Positions 35,339 to 44,060 of a DNA stretch of 52,801 nucleotides are shown here, one piece after another. The first letter of the stretch is position 1. Each line of letters begins with the position of its first letter. The position numbers and the translations under genes are program-made. Location: contig BQJU01000050.1 in NCBI GenBank assembly GCA_021604865.1, positions 1-52,801 on the forward strand. Reading direction: 5' to 3'. The notes below the pieces were generated by a model. The model had not been told where the DNA came from. It saw nothing but the letters and a program-made list of their open reading frames with translations, and made no database searches. This DNA comes from Saprospiraceae bacterium. Lineage in GTDB: Bacteria; Bacteroidota; Bacteroidia; Chitinophagales; Saprospiraceae.

Positions 35339-37774
35339 CTAATTCACCCGCTGCCGTTCCTCTTCCGATCCGGTAGCCCTTTTGCGCTGCCCCTTCATTT
35401 TGCGATTGCCAAAATTGTGGGAATACGTGAGTTTAATCGTAGGTTGGGCAAATTGCAGTTCCCCAATAAAACTTTGTTCCAACGCTGGCACCTCTGAAGA
35501 CATGTTGAAGGAAAGGGTATTGAAGATGTTGTCAAAGCCCAGGCGAAGCGTACTACCATTGCGCTTGAATTTTTTCTGCAGCCCGGCATTGACTGCGCCA
35601 AAAGGTTTAACCACAAAGGACCCAAATAAGGAGCCGGAATTGTAAAATCCAGTTAGCTCGAAAGTGAAGTTTTCAGGTAGGGTAAAGGTTTGGGACGAGA
35701 ACACATTCAGGCTTTTTAAGTCGACTATATCCAATAAGTCTTCAATGTAGATGCCTGCCTCCTGCCAGATACCGGATGCATTGATATACATATTCCACCA
35801 CTTGGCCGGACTGAAAGGTAGGGAAACCGTAAGCGATGCCGTTTTATTGTATTTCATATTTTGAGCAAAGATCAACTGCTGGTTGGTGCCCGGAATGACC
35901 CTGCTTTGAAAACGGGCAATGGTACTGTCTTCCTTGCTATATTGCAGAGAAAACAGCGCAGATTTTAATTGATAATCTAACTTAAAGGTATTCGAAAAGG
36001 CCGGTTGCAAGGCTGGGTTTCCGGAAAAAAAAGTGGTCGGATCTACAAATATGACAAAGGGTGCCATATCGTTGAAAGTCGGACGAGTAATACGCCTGCT
36101 GTAGGAGAAATTCACAGATTTTTTTTCGTTGATCTTTCTGGAAATAAAAAGACTTGGAAACAAGCGGCCATATTGGCGGTCAACGATGCGCTCATTTTCA
36201 ATAGCATCGAGCTGGGAATCCGTGTATTCATAACGAAGGCCTACTTTCACGGAGGTCTTTTTATCCAAGCTTATATCCAAATCGGCGAAAGCCGCCAATA
36301 TATTTTCGTGCAACTCGTACTTGTTGGTAAGCTCGGGATCGGACTCCCATATTTGCCCAACCAATTTTTCCACGGATACGTCATTGGTAAAACTGGAAAT
36401 TGTGCCCTTCAATCCGGTGGACATTTTTACTTTTTCACCCATTTGGCGTCCATAATCCAGCTTGCCCACTCCGATTTTAATAGGCGTGAGTTTGCCGCTA
36501 CGGGTATTTTCTGCATAATCGAAATTGTCATTGCCATCAAAATAGGCATTCAGATAATTCGTTGGATTATTATCTCGGTAATATAGGTAGTCGACATCAA
36601 AATTCAGTGTTTCCCCTTCGTTGAAGGTATGCTGCAAATTGAGGTTTCCACCATAGTGCCGCCATTGGTTCAGTTCCACGTTTTGTATCTCGATCTGGCT
36701 TTGGGGCACCTGATTGGTAGAAATCATAGCCGTATTAAAGGCGTCCATGGTCCATTTGGTATCATAAATGGAAAAAAGGGCTCCGACCACCGTTTTTTCA
36801 CTCACTTGAACATCAAGCCCCAAACGGCCATTGTGGTTAACTTGCAAGGGCTCGCGGTCGCTATGCGTGTTGGTTTCAATCAATTCATTGTCCACCTTCA
36901 CGGAGCGCTGAAAAATAAAGACTTGATCCTGTGCATTACGCAGATGGGAATAGTCGCCATACAGATTAAATTTCCCTTGCCGATAATTGAAATTGAGACT
37001 TGCATTGCCGACCTCTCCCTTGCCGTAACCAGCTGACAGGGAATAGGACCCGCTAAAACCATCATCCAGATTTTTTTTGAGTACGATGTTGATAAAGCCC
37101 GCATTACCTTCGGCGTCGAAATTCGCCGGTGGAGTGGTAATCAGTTCTATTTTCTCGATATTTTCGGAACTAATGCCCGCCAGCAATTGGACGACTGCTT
37201 CAGCAGACATGTAGTTGATCCGGCCATTGATCATCACCACCACGCCACTTTTCCCGCTGATAGAAATGGAATTGTTTTGCCGATTGACCATCACGCCAGG
37301 CGATCGCTCCAGGACCTCTAACGCTGTACTGCCAGCCGAAGTGATGGTATTCGCTACGTTAACCACCAGGCGGTCGGCCTTTTGTTCAAACAATGGCTTT
37401 TTGGCCACCACTTCTACAGCATCCAGTTCGGTGACATCTTCTTTCATTGTTGTTGCGCCCATGTTTTTTTCACCAGTCTGACTAGTCAGAACAAATGTAT
37501 CCGTGCGATATGCTTTGAAACCTAACATGTTGATCTCAATGGCATAATTTCCAGGATTCAGGTTTTCCAATAAGTAGGTACCATCTTCCAGAGTAACCTG
37601 GCCTTTGATCAGGGCGGAATCAGAAACCTGTAACAATAGTACATTGGCAAAGGCTATAGGTGTCCCGCTTTCACTATTAACGATACCCCGTATCTGGGTC
37701 TGCGCCTGGAGTTGAAGGCAATGGATGAGGATGAATAAGGGGATTCCAAGGAAACATCTGATTGAAATTTTCAT
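35339..37774 (-). CDS. Outer-membrane beta-barrel receptor (TonB-dependent receptor-like), second copy
   Basis: The 811-aa protein has a signal peptide (MKISIRCFLGIPLFILIHCL, start at 37774), a CarboxypepD_reg-like domain (QIRGIVNSESGTPIAFANVLL), a plug region (TALEVLERSPGVMVNRQ, VVVMINGRINYMS, IEKIELITTPPANFDAEGNAG) and an OMP_b-brl_3 barrel with SYSRRITRPTFND-type strands. It has the same layout as the protein at 31926-34307, so the pair may have arisen by an old duplication. It ends in a basic tail (RKRATGSEEERQRVN) after the last barrel strand. Transport substrate is unknown. Confidence 0.88.
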   Translation of the reverse strand: MKISIRCFLGIPLFILIHCLQLQAQTQIRGIVNSESGTPIAFANVLLLQVSDSALIKGQVTLEDGTYLLENLNPGNYAIEINMLGFKAYRTDTFVLTSQTGEKNMGATTMKEDVTELDAVEVVAKKPLFEQKADRLVVNVANTITSAGSTALEVLERSPGVMVNRQNNSISISGKSGVVVMINGRINYMSAEAVVQLLAGISSENIEKIELITTPPANFDAEGNAGFINIVLKKNLDDGFSGSYSLSAGYGKGEVGNASLNFNYRQGKFNLYGDYSHLRNAQDQVFIFQRSVKVDNELIETNTHSDREPLQVNHNGRLGLDVQVSEKTVVGALFSIYDTKWTMDAFNTAMISTNQVPQSQIEIQNVELNQWRHYGGNLNLQHTFNEGETLNFDVDYLYYRDNNPTNYLNAYFDGNDNFDYAENTRSGKLTPIKIGVGKLDYGRQMGEKVKMSTGLKGTISSFTNDVSVEKLVGQIWESDPELTNKYELHENILAAFADLDISLDKKTSVKVGLRYEYTDSQLDAIENERIVDRQYGRLFPSLFISRKINEKKSVNFSYSRRITRPTFNDMAPFVIFVDPTTFFSGNPALQPAFSNTFKLDYQLKSALFSLQYSKEDSTIARFQSRVIPGTNQQLIFAQNMKYNKTASLTVSLPFSPAKWWNMYINASGIWQEAGIYIEDLLDIVDLKSLNVFSSQTFTLPENFTFELTGFYNSGSLFGSFVVKPFGAVNAGLQKKFKRNGSTLRLGFDNIFNTLSFNMSSEVPALEQSFIGELQFAQPTIKLTYSHNFGNRKMKGQRKRATGSEEERQRVN

Positions 37775-38309
37775 CGTACGGATTTTAGAGGTAGAACGAT
37801 TTTTTCTATACAAATTTGAATAATTATCAACGCGAATTCTTTACAAAAGTCGGAAAAATGTGCTTTACAAGATGTAGGCACTCAGTAGGTGGTAGATCTA
37901 AAGGAGTAAATGGAAAGAAATTATTAGTAAGTGGTCCTAAAATCTAAGCGCATACAGGAGTGGCGATAGGGACAACATCTATTGGATCTCTTGTCGGAGA
38001 AGGCAGCCGACATTGGAGTTTTTTTAAAAAAAAATCGCTATTTGCCTATACTATAAAAACAAATACTTATTTTAGGGGATTAGGCTACCCTTTCGCAAAT
38101 ACACAAAGGGGTAGCCTATTTTTTTTTGTAACGATCAGCGTTCAATTAAGGGGCACTCATTTGTTAATTAAAGGGGGACATATAAGTGAGCATCAGTTTT
38201 TTTTTTTTGATGGAATTGCGACTCATCAAAGCCGAAGGCTTGCAGTTTCTCAATGTGCAGGCCGGAACCCTCAATTGGGGTATAGGCAAACAAACACTAA
38301 GGGAGCAAT
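37775..38309. other. Intergenic region with two hairpins, possible small RNA
   Basis: This 535-bp region separates the divergent receptor gene and the glycan operon. It contains a weak terminator-like hairpin (TGTCGG at 37992-37997 with CCGACA at 38007-38012, T-run from 38019), a strong terminator at 38082-38127 and a 12-T homopolymer at 38197-38208. No complete gene precedes the terminators on the plus strand, so a short non-coding transcript or a transcribed leader is possible. Confidence 0.45.
38082..38127 (+). terminator. Strong rho-independent terminator without an obvious upstream gene
   Basis: AGGCTACCC at 38082-38090 pairs perfectly with GGGTAGCCT at 38109-38117, with further A-T pairs next to the loop, and is followed by nine T residues. 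Orientation is plus strand, where no coding sequence ends nearby. Confidence 0.75.
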
Positions 38310-38326
38310 ATGATTCCTTTCAATAA
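38186..38326 (+). CDS. Possible small ORF overlapping the wecE start
   Basis: A frame open from a GTG at 38186 (46 aa), or an ATG at 38210 (38 aa), ends at 38326, overlapping the aminotransferase start by 17 bp. The peptide (MELRLIKAEGLQFLNV..., ending LREQYDSFQ) has a protein-like composition. A purine-rich AAAGGGGG lies 8 nt before the GTG, and a 12-T tract sits between the two starts. It may be a leader peptide or the remnant of an upstream operon gene; I do not recognise it. Confidence 0.3.
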   Translation: MSISFFFLMELRLIKAEGLQFLNVQAGTLNWGIGKQTLREQYDSFQ

Positions 38327-39440
38327 ACCATATCTGACCGGGAAAGAAGCCCATTACCTCTACCAGGCGGTGTACTCTGAGCACCTTTCGGGAAATGGCG
38401 CATTTACCCAAAAATGCCACCACTTTTTTGAGGAACGATATGGTTTTGGCAAATGCTTGCTGACGACATCTTGTAGCGATGCACTGGAAATGGCGGCTTT
38501 GCTTTGTGAAGTACAATCCGGTGACGAGGTTATTATGCCCTCCTATACCTTTGTCTCTACTGCCAATGCCTTTATTTTACGAGGAGCTAAGGTTATTTTT
38601 GTAGATAGCCGACCCGATCATCCCGGAATCAATGAAGAGGCGATTGAAGCATTAATCAACAAAAAGACCAAAGTAATTGTACCGGTCCATTACGCAGGAG
38701 TGGCTTGTGATATGGATAAAATTATGGCCCTGGCCAACAAATACGAACTTTTAGTAGTGGAAGATGCCGCTCAGGCTATCGATAGCTTCTATACCGGAAA
38801 AGACGGCGTAAAAAGGCCCTTGGGTTCCATAGGTCATTTGGCTACTTTTTCCTTTCATGAAACCAAAAATATTACCTGCGGAGAAGGAGGCATGTTGGTG
38901 ATCAATGAAGAACGCTTTCAAGCCCGGGCGGAGATCATCTGGGAAAAGGGAACCAATCGCTCTGCTTTTTTCAGAGGCGAAGTGGATAAATATGGCTGGA
39001 TCGATGTGGGCAGTTCTTACCTGCCTTCTGAAATCAGTGCTGCTTTTCTCTGGGCACAATTGGAAAATATCGATGTGATTCAACAACAACGAACCGCGCT
39101 CTGGAAGGCATATTATGAAGGATTGTGTCGTTGGGCAAAGGAATCTCGAGGACAGCTCCCAGTGATTCCGGATTATGCTACAAATAATGCACACATGTTC
39201 TATCTGGTTTGCCACTCTCCGGAGCAGAGAACACAACTTTTAAAACATCTTAAAGAAAACGGAGTGCAGGCTGTTTTCCACTATTTGAGTTTACATAAAA
39301 GTGCCTTTTACCGGGAAAAACACGATGGTAGAATACTGACACAATCAGACCGCTATACCGATTGTTTGTTGCGCCTGCCGATGTACTTTGAACTGGATGC
39401 AATGCCTGTTATTTCAGAACTGATAAGCAAAGCGAATTGA
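38310..39440 (+). CDS. wecE: dTDP-4-amino-4,6-dideoxygalactose transaminase (WecE/RffA type)
   Basis: The 376-aa DegT/DnrJ/EryC1 aminotransferase follows WecE closely: MIPFNKPYLTGKEAHYL, LLTTSCSDALEMAAL, GDEVIMPSYTFVSTANAFIL, VPVHYAGVACDMD, VVEDAAQ and the PLP lysine K186 in SFHETKNITCGEGG. WecE converts dTDP-4-keto-6-deoxyglucose and glutamate into dTDP-4-amino-4,6-dideoxygalactose; the same family includes ArnB. Here it opens an operon with ArnC-, ArnT- and ArnE/F-like genes, so the sugar is probably loaded onto undecaprenyl phosphate. A 4-amino product is well supported; the sugar stereochemistry is not. Confidence 0.9.
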   Translation: MIPFNKPYLTGKEAHYLYQAVYSEHLSGNGAFTQKCHHFFEERYGFGKCLLTTSCSDALEMAALLCEVQSGDEVIMPSYTFVSTANAFILRGAKVIFVDSRPDHPGINEEAIEALINKKTKVIVPVHYAGVACDMDKIMALANKYELLVVEDAAQAIDSFYTGKDGVKRPLGSIGHLATFSFHETKNITCGEGGMLVINEERFQARAEIIWEKGTNRSAFFRGEVDKYGWIDVGSSYLPSEISAAFLWAQLENIDVIQQQRTALWKAYYEGLCRWAKESRGQLPVIPDYATNNAHMFYLVCHSPEQRTQLLKHLKENGVQAVFHYLSLHKSAFYREKHDGRILTQSDRYTDCLLRLPMYFELDAMPVISELISKAN

Positions 39441-40888
39441 GACAATCATTACAAAAAAACGGTTTTATATGGGGTTTGGCCCTGTTGAATCTGGCGTTGG
39501 CAATATACGCAACGCCTATAAGCGACTGGGGCGACCCTGCGGAATATATTCTCCTGAGTGAATCCTTCTTAGGTTGGTCCACCGATGTTAATATGGCCCA
39601 TCGCTCGCCCCTATATTCGATTATTTTAGCAGGATTTATGCTTGTTTTGAAGCCGCCGCTGCTCTATAAGGTCATGGTGTTTTTACAATACCTGCTGCTT
39701 GCTTTTACTTCCTGGATGATCTTTTTGTTATTTCAGCGGGTATTTTCAGCAAAAAAATTGGCCCTATTTACGGCTTTACTATTCAATTTGTCCTTTGCCA
39801 CAATATTTTATGGCACTTTACTTCAAACGGAAATTTTGACCGTTTTTTTGGTCGTTCTGGCGGTTACGATCCTGCTGAATATTTATCAAAAAGGGAACCT
39901 AAAGCATTATATAGCCCTGGGTGCTGTAGTTGGCTTGATCTCTCTGGCACGTTTTAGTGCTGTGCCCCTGATTTTCACTTTTTTCATTTTGTTGCTTATT
40001 GTTTTGTACCGTCAAAAAGCATCCGCTAGAAAATGGGTGTTTTCTCTGTGTGCATTTTTTGTACCGTATCTTTTGTTGATCAATGCCTGGTGTGTATACA
40101 ATCAGTACAATAACGGATTTTATGGCTTATTCCCACACAGCGGACAAGGCGTATCCAAAAACATAATGGTGGCTTCTCTCCGTCCTTATTATACGGTATC
40201 GGAGGCAAATAAACCCATTTTGGATCTGTTTTTAGAGGCGAGAGAAACATATCTGGAAAAACCCAAAACCCAATTTAAAGGAAGCCTAGCAAAGTTTGAT
40301 AAATTTGGCATTTTACCCGACTTGTACGGCGGATATGCGATCTACATGGAGGCTGGCCCCGAGCTAAGGCAACACTTTGCATTGCCAGCAACAGCCGGAG
40401 AATATGAACTTTCCCAAAAGCTTACCGACTTTTATCGGGAGATTTCCGGCCAAAACCAGGCATTTGTCCTGAAATTCCGGTTTATTTCATTCCTGAATGG
40501 ATTCAGGGCTGCAGAGAGTGGGACTATGCCTCCGGAATTTGGAAAAATCAACCTTAATATACTGCCGGCTTTCTTTTTTATCATTTACCGACTTGCTTTT
40601 GTAGGTATTTGCTTTTTTGTATTCTTTTCCTTTTTCTATTTTGTTTTAAACGGCATCAAAAACGGTTGGAATTTCGACTTTACACTGCTGACCCTGTTTT
40701 TTATCGTTTTTTCTTTTTGGGGCATTAATTTTGTTTTTGTCACTGCTGCCGATGCCAACCGGTTTAAATTTCCTGCGGAGCCTTTTATTTTCGGGTTGTT
40801 TGTCTATTATAGTGCTTTGGTCTGGAATTGGTTTACGGGGAAGGTTCACTCCTGGCGTGACCGGCATCGTCAAATTACAATCAGATGA
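39437..40888 (+). CDS. GT39/ArnT-like polytopic glycosyltransferase
   Basis: The 483-aa protein has about ten to twelve hydrophobic helices and the GT39/PMT_2 start: a first helix, then SDWGDPAEYILLSESFLGW with an acidic pair and the MAHRSPLYSIILAGF loop. These enzymes transfer a sugar from a polyprenyl phosphate to a periplasmic acceptor; ArnT uses lipid A. The reading frame starts with TTG at 39437, overlapping the wecE stop by 4 bp, and no ATG occurs near it. Coupling to a GT2 and two EamA-like genes supports the ArnT-like role. Confidence 0.78.
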   Translation: MRQSLQKNGFIWGLALLNLALAIYATPISDWGDPAEYILLSESFLGWSTDVNMAHRSPLYSIILAGFMLVLKPPLLYKVMVFLQYLLLAFTSWMIFLLFQRVFSAKKLALFTALLFNLSFATIFYGTLLQTEILTVFLVVLAVTILLNIYQKGNLKHYIALGAVVGLISLARFSAVPLIFTFFILLLIVLYRQKASARKWVFSLCAFFVPYLLLINAWCVYNQYNNGFYGLFPHSGQGVSKNIMVASLRPYYTVSEANKPILDLFLEARETYLEKPKTQFKGSLAKFDKFGILPDLYGGYAIYMEAGPELRQHFALPATAGEYELSQKLTDFYREISGQNQAFVLKFRFISFLNGFRAAESGTMPPEFGKINLNILPAFFFIIYRLAFVGICFFVFFSFFYFVLNGIKNGWNFDFTLLTLFFIVFSFWGINFVFVTAADANRFKFPAEPFIFGLFVYYSALVWNWFTGKVHSWRDRHRQITIR

Positions 40889-41820
40889 TGAAGCCGGTTG
40901 CTACCATACAATATTCCATCGTCATTCCGGTATACAATACCACTCAGGTGCTCCATGAATTGCAGCAGAGAATCGAGCAGGTTTTTACCACCCACATTCG
41001 GCAGCCCTATGAAATTGTATTGGTTGACGATGCTTCTCCCAATCCTGAAACCTGGCCTATTGTGGAAAATTTGGTTCAACAGCATTCAAACATCAGTGCC
41101 ATCCGTCTGACCCGTAACTTTGGCCAGCACGCTGCTATCCTTTGTGGTCTGGCTCATGCCAAAGGAGCACATATCCTCACCATGGATGATGATTTGCAAC
41201 ATGCTCCTGAGGATATTCTGATACTCATTGGCCAGCAAGAGCATGATGTAGTGATTGGACAATTGCTCCTAAAAAAACATTCCTGGGCCAGAAACCTGTT
41301 TAGCAGGATGAAGGCCTGGTTTGATAGGGCCCTTTCGGGCAAACCACGGGACCTTCGGGTGTCCACTTTTTGCCTGATCCGTCGCAGCACAGTTGAACAG
41401 ATGCTGACCATGGCCCATATTCCTTACCCCCTTTTATCTTCACTAATTTTTTATGTGACCAAAGACGTCGTAGGCGTACCGGTGAGCCACAGCCTTCGTC
41501 GGGAAGGCAAAAGCGGTTATTCCCTGACAACGCTGATACGATTGTTTAGTCGCCTTCTCGTAAATAATTCCAAGCTCATTTTTCAATTTGTTATCTGGTG
41601 TGGTGCTTTGCTTTTTACGCTAAATTTGGTCATGCTCATTGGATTACTGCTTTGGCAACTAATCTGGCAAGGTGTGCCCGGTTGGCTCTTTTTCGGATCA
41701 ACCATCCTACTGAGCAATGGTTTTCTTTTGCTTGCGCTGGGATTTCTTGGCGTCAGTTTTTCTCATATTGCCGCTGTAGCGGAACAAAAAAAGCCTTATC
41801 TTATTCGACAGAAAATTTAA
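40885..41820 (+). CDS. GT2 polyprenyl-phosphate glycosyltransferase (ArnC/DPM1-like)
   Basis: This 311-aa protein has a GT-A domain with YSIVIPVYNTT, the IVLVDDASPN motif, TRNFGQHAAILCGLAHAKG and the metal site MDDDLQHAPED (101-105 DDDLQ), then two C-terminal transmembrane helices (about 230-260 and 265-300). That layout is characteristic of ArnC, GtrB and DPM1, which load a sugar from its nucleotide onto a polyprenyl phosphate. It overlaps the preceding gene by 4 bp. Its likely donor is the nucleotide 4-amino-4,6-dideoxyhexose made by the upstream aminotransferase. Confidence 0.85.
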   Translation: MMKPVATIQYSIVIPVYNTTQVLHELQQRIEQVFTTHIRQPYEIVLVDDASPNPETWPIVENLVQQHSNISAIRLTRNFGQHAAILCGLAHAKGAHILTMDDDLQHAPEDILILIGQQEHDVVIGQLLLKKHSWARNLFSRMKAWFDRALSGKPRDLRVSTFCLIRRSTVEQMLTMAHIPYPLLSSLIFYVTKDVVGVPVSHSLRREGKSGYSLTTLIRLFSRLLVNNSKLIFQFVIWCGALLFTLNLVMLIGLLLWQLIWQGVPGWLFFGSTILLSNGFLLLALGFLGVSFSHIAAVAEQKKPYLIRQKI

Positions 41821-41841
41821 CAAACACAAAACCCCAACATT

Positions 41842-42681
41842 ATGGCAATCATGATCAATTTTTGCCCCACTGGAATGGTGCCTACCAAGGCAATGACCCC
41901 CCTCGTTCCGGAATCTCCGGCTGAAATTATTGAACAGGTTCACGAAGCCTTTGAACTAGGCATCACTATTGCTCATCTGCACGCCAGAGATGGAGCTGGC
42001 GTGCCAACCTGGAAAAAAGAAACCTATGGCCTTATCTTTGAAGGCGTGCGGAAGCACTGTCCCGGCTTATTGATTTGTGGCAGTACTTCCGGCAGGAATT
42101 CTCCTGAATTTGAAAAGCGATCTGCCGTGATCGAGCTTCGGCCCGACATGGCCTCCTTGACCCTGAGTTCCCTGAATTTTTCAAAACAAGCCTCTGTCAA
42201 TCCCCCGGACATGATTGTGAAACTGGTTTTGAAAATGAGGGAATACGGTGTACATCCGGAATTTGAATGTTTTGACCTGGGTATGATCAATTTTGGAAAA
42301 TACCTGATCCGGAAAGAAATGGCTGACCCGCCCTATTACTGGAATATCCTTTTGGGCAATATTGCCGGACTACAGGCTACTCCTTCCCACATGGGCATAG
42401 CCCAGAATGAAATTCCAACCAACCATTACGTGGCCTTTGCCGGATTAGGAAAAAGCCAGCTTACGACTGCTGCAATGGCAATTAGCCAAGGGCTGGGCGT
42501 GCGTATAGGCATCGAAGACAACATTTGGTGGGATCGAAAACAGACTCGTTATGCCCGCAACATCGAATTGCTGCGCCGCGTACACCATCTTATGGAAATT
42601 CATGAACAAAGTCTGATGTCGAGTGAAAAACTTGGCGCGAAGGGGCTTTATAATTCCCAAAGATCGGACGTAAAACTTTAG
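41842..42681 (+). CDS. BKACE family (DUF849, 3-keto-5-aminohexanoate cleavage enzyme-like) protein
   Basis: The 279-aa protein is a TIM-barrel BKACE enzyme. It has the N-terminal CPTGMVPTKAMTP, the zinc ligands H45 and H47 in AHLHARD, the CGSTSG loop and E225 in RIGIEDNIWW. Known members condense a beta-keto acid with acetyl-CoA to give acetoacetate and a new CoA thioester; Kce makes 3-aminobutyryl-CoA in lysine fermentation. Its position inside a glycan operon is unusual. I infer that it supplies an acyl-CoA or related building block for the acyltransferase encoded next, rather than acting in lysine breakdown. Confidence 0.85.
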   Translation: MAIMINFCPTGMVPTKAMTPLVPESPAEIIEQVHEAFELGITIAHLHARDGAGVPTWKKETYGLIFEGVRKHCPGLLICGSTSGRNSPEFEKRSAVIELRPDMASLTLSSLNFSKQASVNPPDMIVKLVLKMREYGVHPEFECFDLGMINFGKYLIRKEMADPPYYWNILLGNIAGLQATPSHMGIAQNEIPTNHYVAFAGLGKSQLTTAAMAISQGLGVRIGIEDNIWWDRKQTRYARNIELLRRVHHLMEIHEQSLMSSEKLGAKGLYNSQRSDVKL

Positions 42682-42684
42682 ACG

Positions 42685-43341
42685 ATGCTCCCTGCCCTGC
42701 ATATCCTGGCCTACTGTGAAGAGATGATTCCCATTTTAGCGGAAATCGCTATCGATTGTGGTTATGCCCCACAGATACGAATCATTGAAAATATGGAGGT
42801 AGAAAAGGGGCGTTGCCGGATTGATGTTCCAGGTGTACAATATGAGACTGTGTGGAAAACGGATTGGGCAGTAACAGGTAATGAAAAGGTGGCCCTTTCT
42901 GTAGCGCAACCGGCGTCCAAACAGAAGGTCTTTCTGGAGTTTCAGAATTGCTGCAGTCTTCAGCGAGCCAACTACCCCGATCTGATCCATCCGACCTGTT
43001 TCGTTTCTAAAACGGCAAAAACAAGTGGTGGACTGATCATGGAACCACTTTCGGTCATTTCCGCTCATACGGCTATCGGTTTTGGTGTTAATATCCGCCG
43101 GGGAGTGAATATTGGCCATCATGGCAGCATGGGCGACTTCGTGAGTATCAATCCGGGGGCCAATATTGGTGGAAAGGTAGGGATAGGCAACCGGGTTACC
43201 ATCGGTATCGGTGCAGTCGTCCTCAATGAGATCGAAATAGGTGAGGGCTCTTTTATCGGGGCAGGCAGCGTAGTGACGCGATCCATTCCTGCCGGTGTGA
43301 TTGCTTATGGTAACCCTTGCAAAATAGTCCGGGAAATATGA
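42685..43341 (+). CDS. PglD/NeuD-like left-handed beta-helix acyltransferase
   Basis: The 218-aa protein ends in hexapeptide repeats (IGFGVNIRRGVNIGHHGSMG, GANIGGKVGIGNRVTIGIGA, IEIGEGSFIGAGSVVTRSIP) and the usual AYGNPCKIVREI C-terminus. His145/His146 lie where PglD-type enzymes keep the catalytic base. The N-terminal 100 residues are divergent from the standard Rossmann-like UDP-sugar domain. PglD acetylates a UDP-4-amino sugar at N4, which fits the upstream 4-aminotransferase. The acyl donor could be acetyl-CoA or a product of the adjacent BKACE enzyme. The next gene overlaps it by 4 bp. Confidence 0.8.
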   Translation: MLPALHILAYCEEMIPILAEIAIDCGYAPQIRIIENMEVEKGRCRIDVPGVQYETVWKTDWAVTGNEKVALSVAQPASKQKVFLEFQNCCSLQRANYPDLIHPTCFVSKTAKTSGGLIMEPLSVISAHTAIGFGVNIRRGVNIGHHGSMGDFVSINPGANIGGKVGIGNRVTIGIGAVVLNEIEIGEGSFIGAGSVVTRSIPAGVIAYGNPCKIVREI

Positions 43342-43715
43342 TAGAACCACAAAATGAGGTAAAAAGAGCAGTGAGGCCTTTGACCGTTCCATTGCTCTTT
43401 GTGGTTATCTTTGCCATTTTACTCCTTGGACAGTACGCTTCCAAAACCGGAGCCCTCCTATTGAATGAAGACAACCAATCGACTGCATTCCTTTTTATTG
43501 CAATCGGTTACAGTTGTCTGGTCACACGGGGCTTGATCTGGATTATTCTATTGAAATATGTCCGATTAAGCGTTGCTTATCCAATTCAGGCTTTATCCTT
43601 TGTGTTGATTGCCTTGCTTGGCGTTTTCGTTTTTCAGGAAATTTTAACGACGGGCAAAATATTAGGAATCGTACTTATCCTTACCGGAGTCACCTCAATT
43701 GCACTATCCAAATGA
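43338..43715 (+). CDS. Small EamA/SMR-type membrane protein, ArnE-like flippase subunit
   Basis: This 125-aa protein has four hydrophobic helices, the number expected for half of an ArnE/ArnF flippase (PLLFVVIFAILLLGQYASK, AIGYSCLVTRGLIWIILL, YPIQALSFVLIALLGVFVF and ILGIVLILTGVTSIAL). I chose the ATG at 43338, which overlaps the previous stop in an ATGA. It forms a coupled pair with the next gene. ArnE and ArnF together move undecaprenyl-phosphate-L-Ara4N across the inner membrane; the same role for the sugar of this operon is inferred. Confidence 0.8.
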   Translation: MIEPQNEVKRAVRPLTVPLLFVVIFAILLLGQYASKTGALLLNEDNQSTAFLFIAIGYSCLVTRGLIWIILLKYVRLSVAYPIQALSFVLIALLGVFVFQEILTTGKILGIVLILTGVTSIALSK

Positions 43716-44059
43716 TCGGCTACTTCTACCTTCTCGTTATGGTTGTGTTGACAAGTATTGCCCAGTTTTTTGTAAAAAAAGGCAGCCATCAGCTATTCCT
43801 TGATCAGGGGCTTAGCGTTTTTATTCGTTCCCTGTTTTCCAAAAATATTCTGATTGGTGGATTACTGACAATGATGGCACCCGTCTTTTACATTCTGGCA
43901 TTGAGGCAAATTCCCTTGAGTACGGCCTATCTTTTTTCGAGTTTAAATGTGGTCATTATAACCCTGGTTGGCCATCTTGCCTTCCGGGAGCCGCTTCCAT
44001 TGGTCAGGATCATCGGCGTCATCCTGATTGTTACAGGCATCCTTTGTTTTAGTTTTTGA
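43712..44059 (+). CDS. Small EamA/SMR-type membrane protein, ArnF-like flippase subunit
   Basis: The 115-aa protein has four helices (YFYLLVMVVLTSIAQFFVK, ILIGGLLTMMAPVFYILAL, LSTAYLFSSLNVVIITLV and IIGVILIVTGILCFSF). The LRQIPLSTAYLFSSLN motif is characteristic of ArnF/EmrE-like proteins. The ATG at 43712 overlaps the preceding stop (ATGA); longer in-frame extension would overlap the partner gene extensively and is unlikely. It probably heterodimerises with the preceding ArnE-like protein to flip a lipid-linked sugar. Confidence 0.8.
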   Translation: MIGYFYLLVMVVLTSIAQFFVKKGSHQLFLDQGLSVFIRSLFSKNILIGGLLTMMAPVFYILALRQIPLSTAYLFSSLNVVIITLVGHLAFREPLPLVRIIGVILIVTGILCFSF

Positions 44060-44060
44060 T

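Noticed and set aside
41842-42681. BKACE enzyme as part of lysine fermentation
   Set aside because: No other kam/kdd/kal-type genes are present; it sits inside an overlapping glycan operon.
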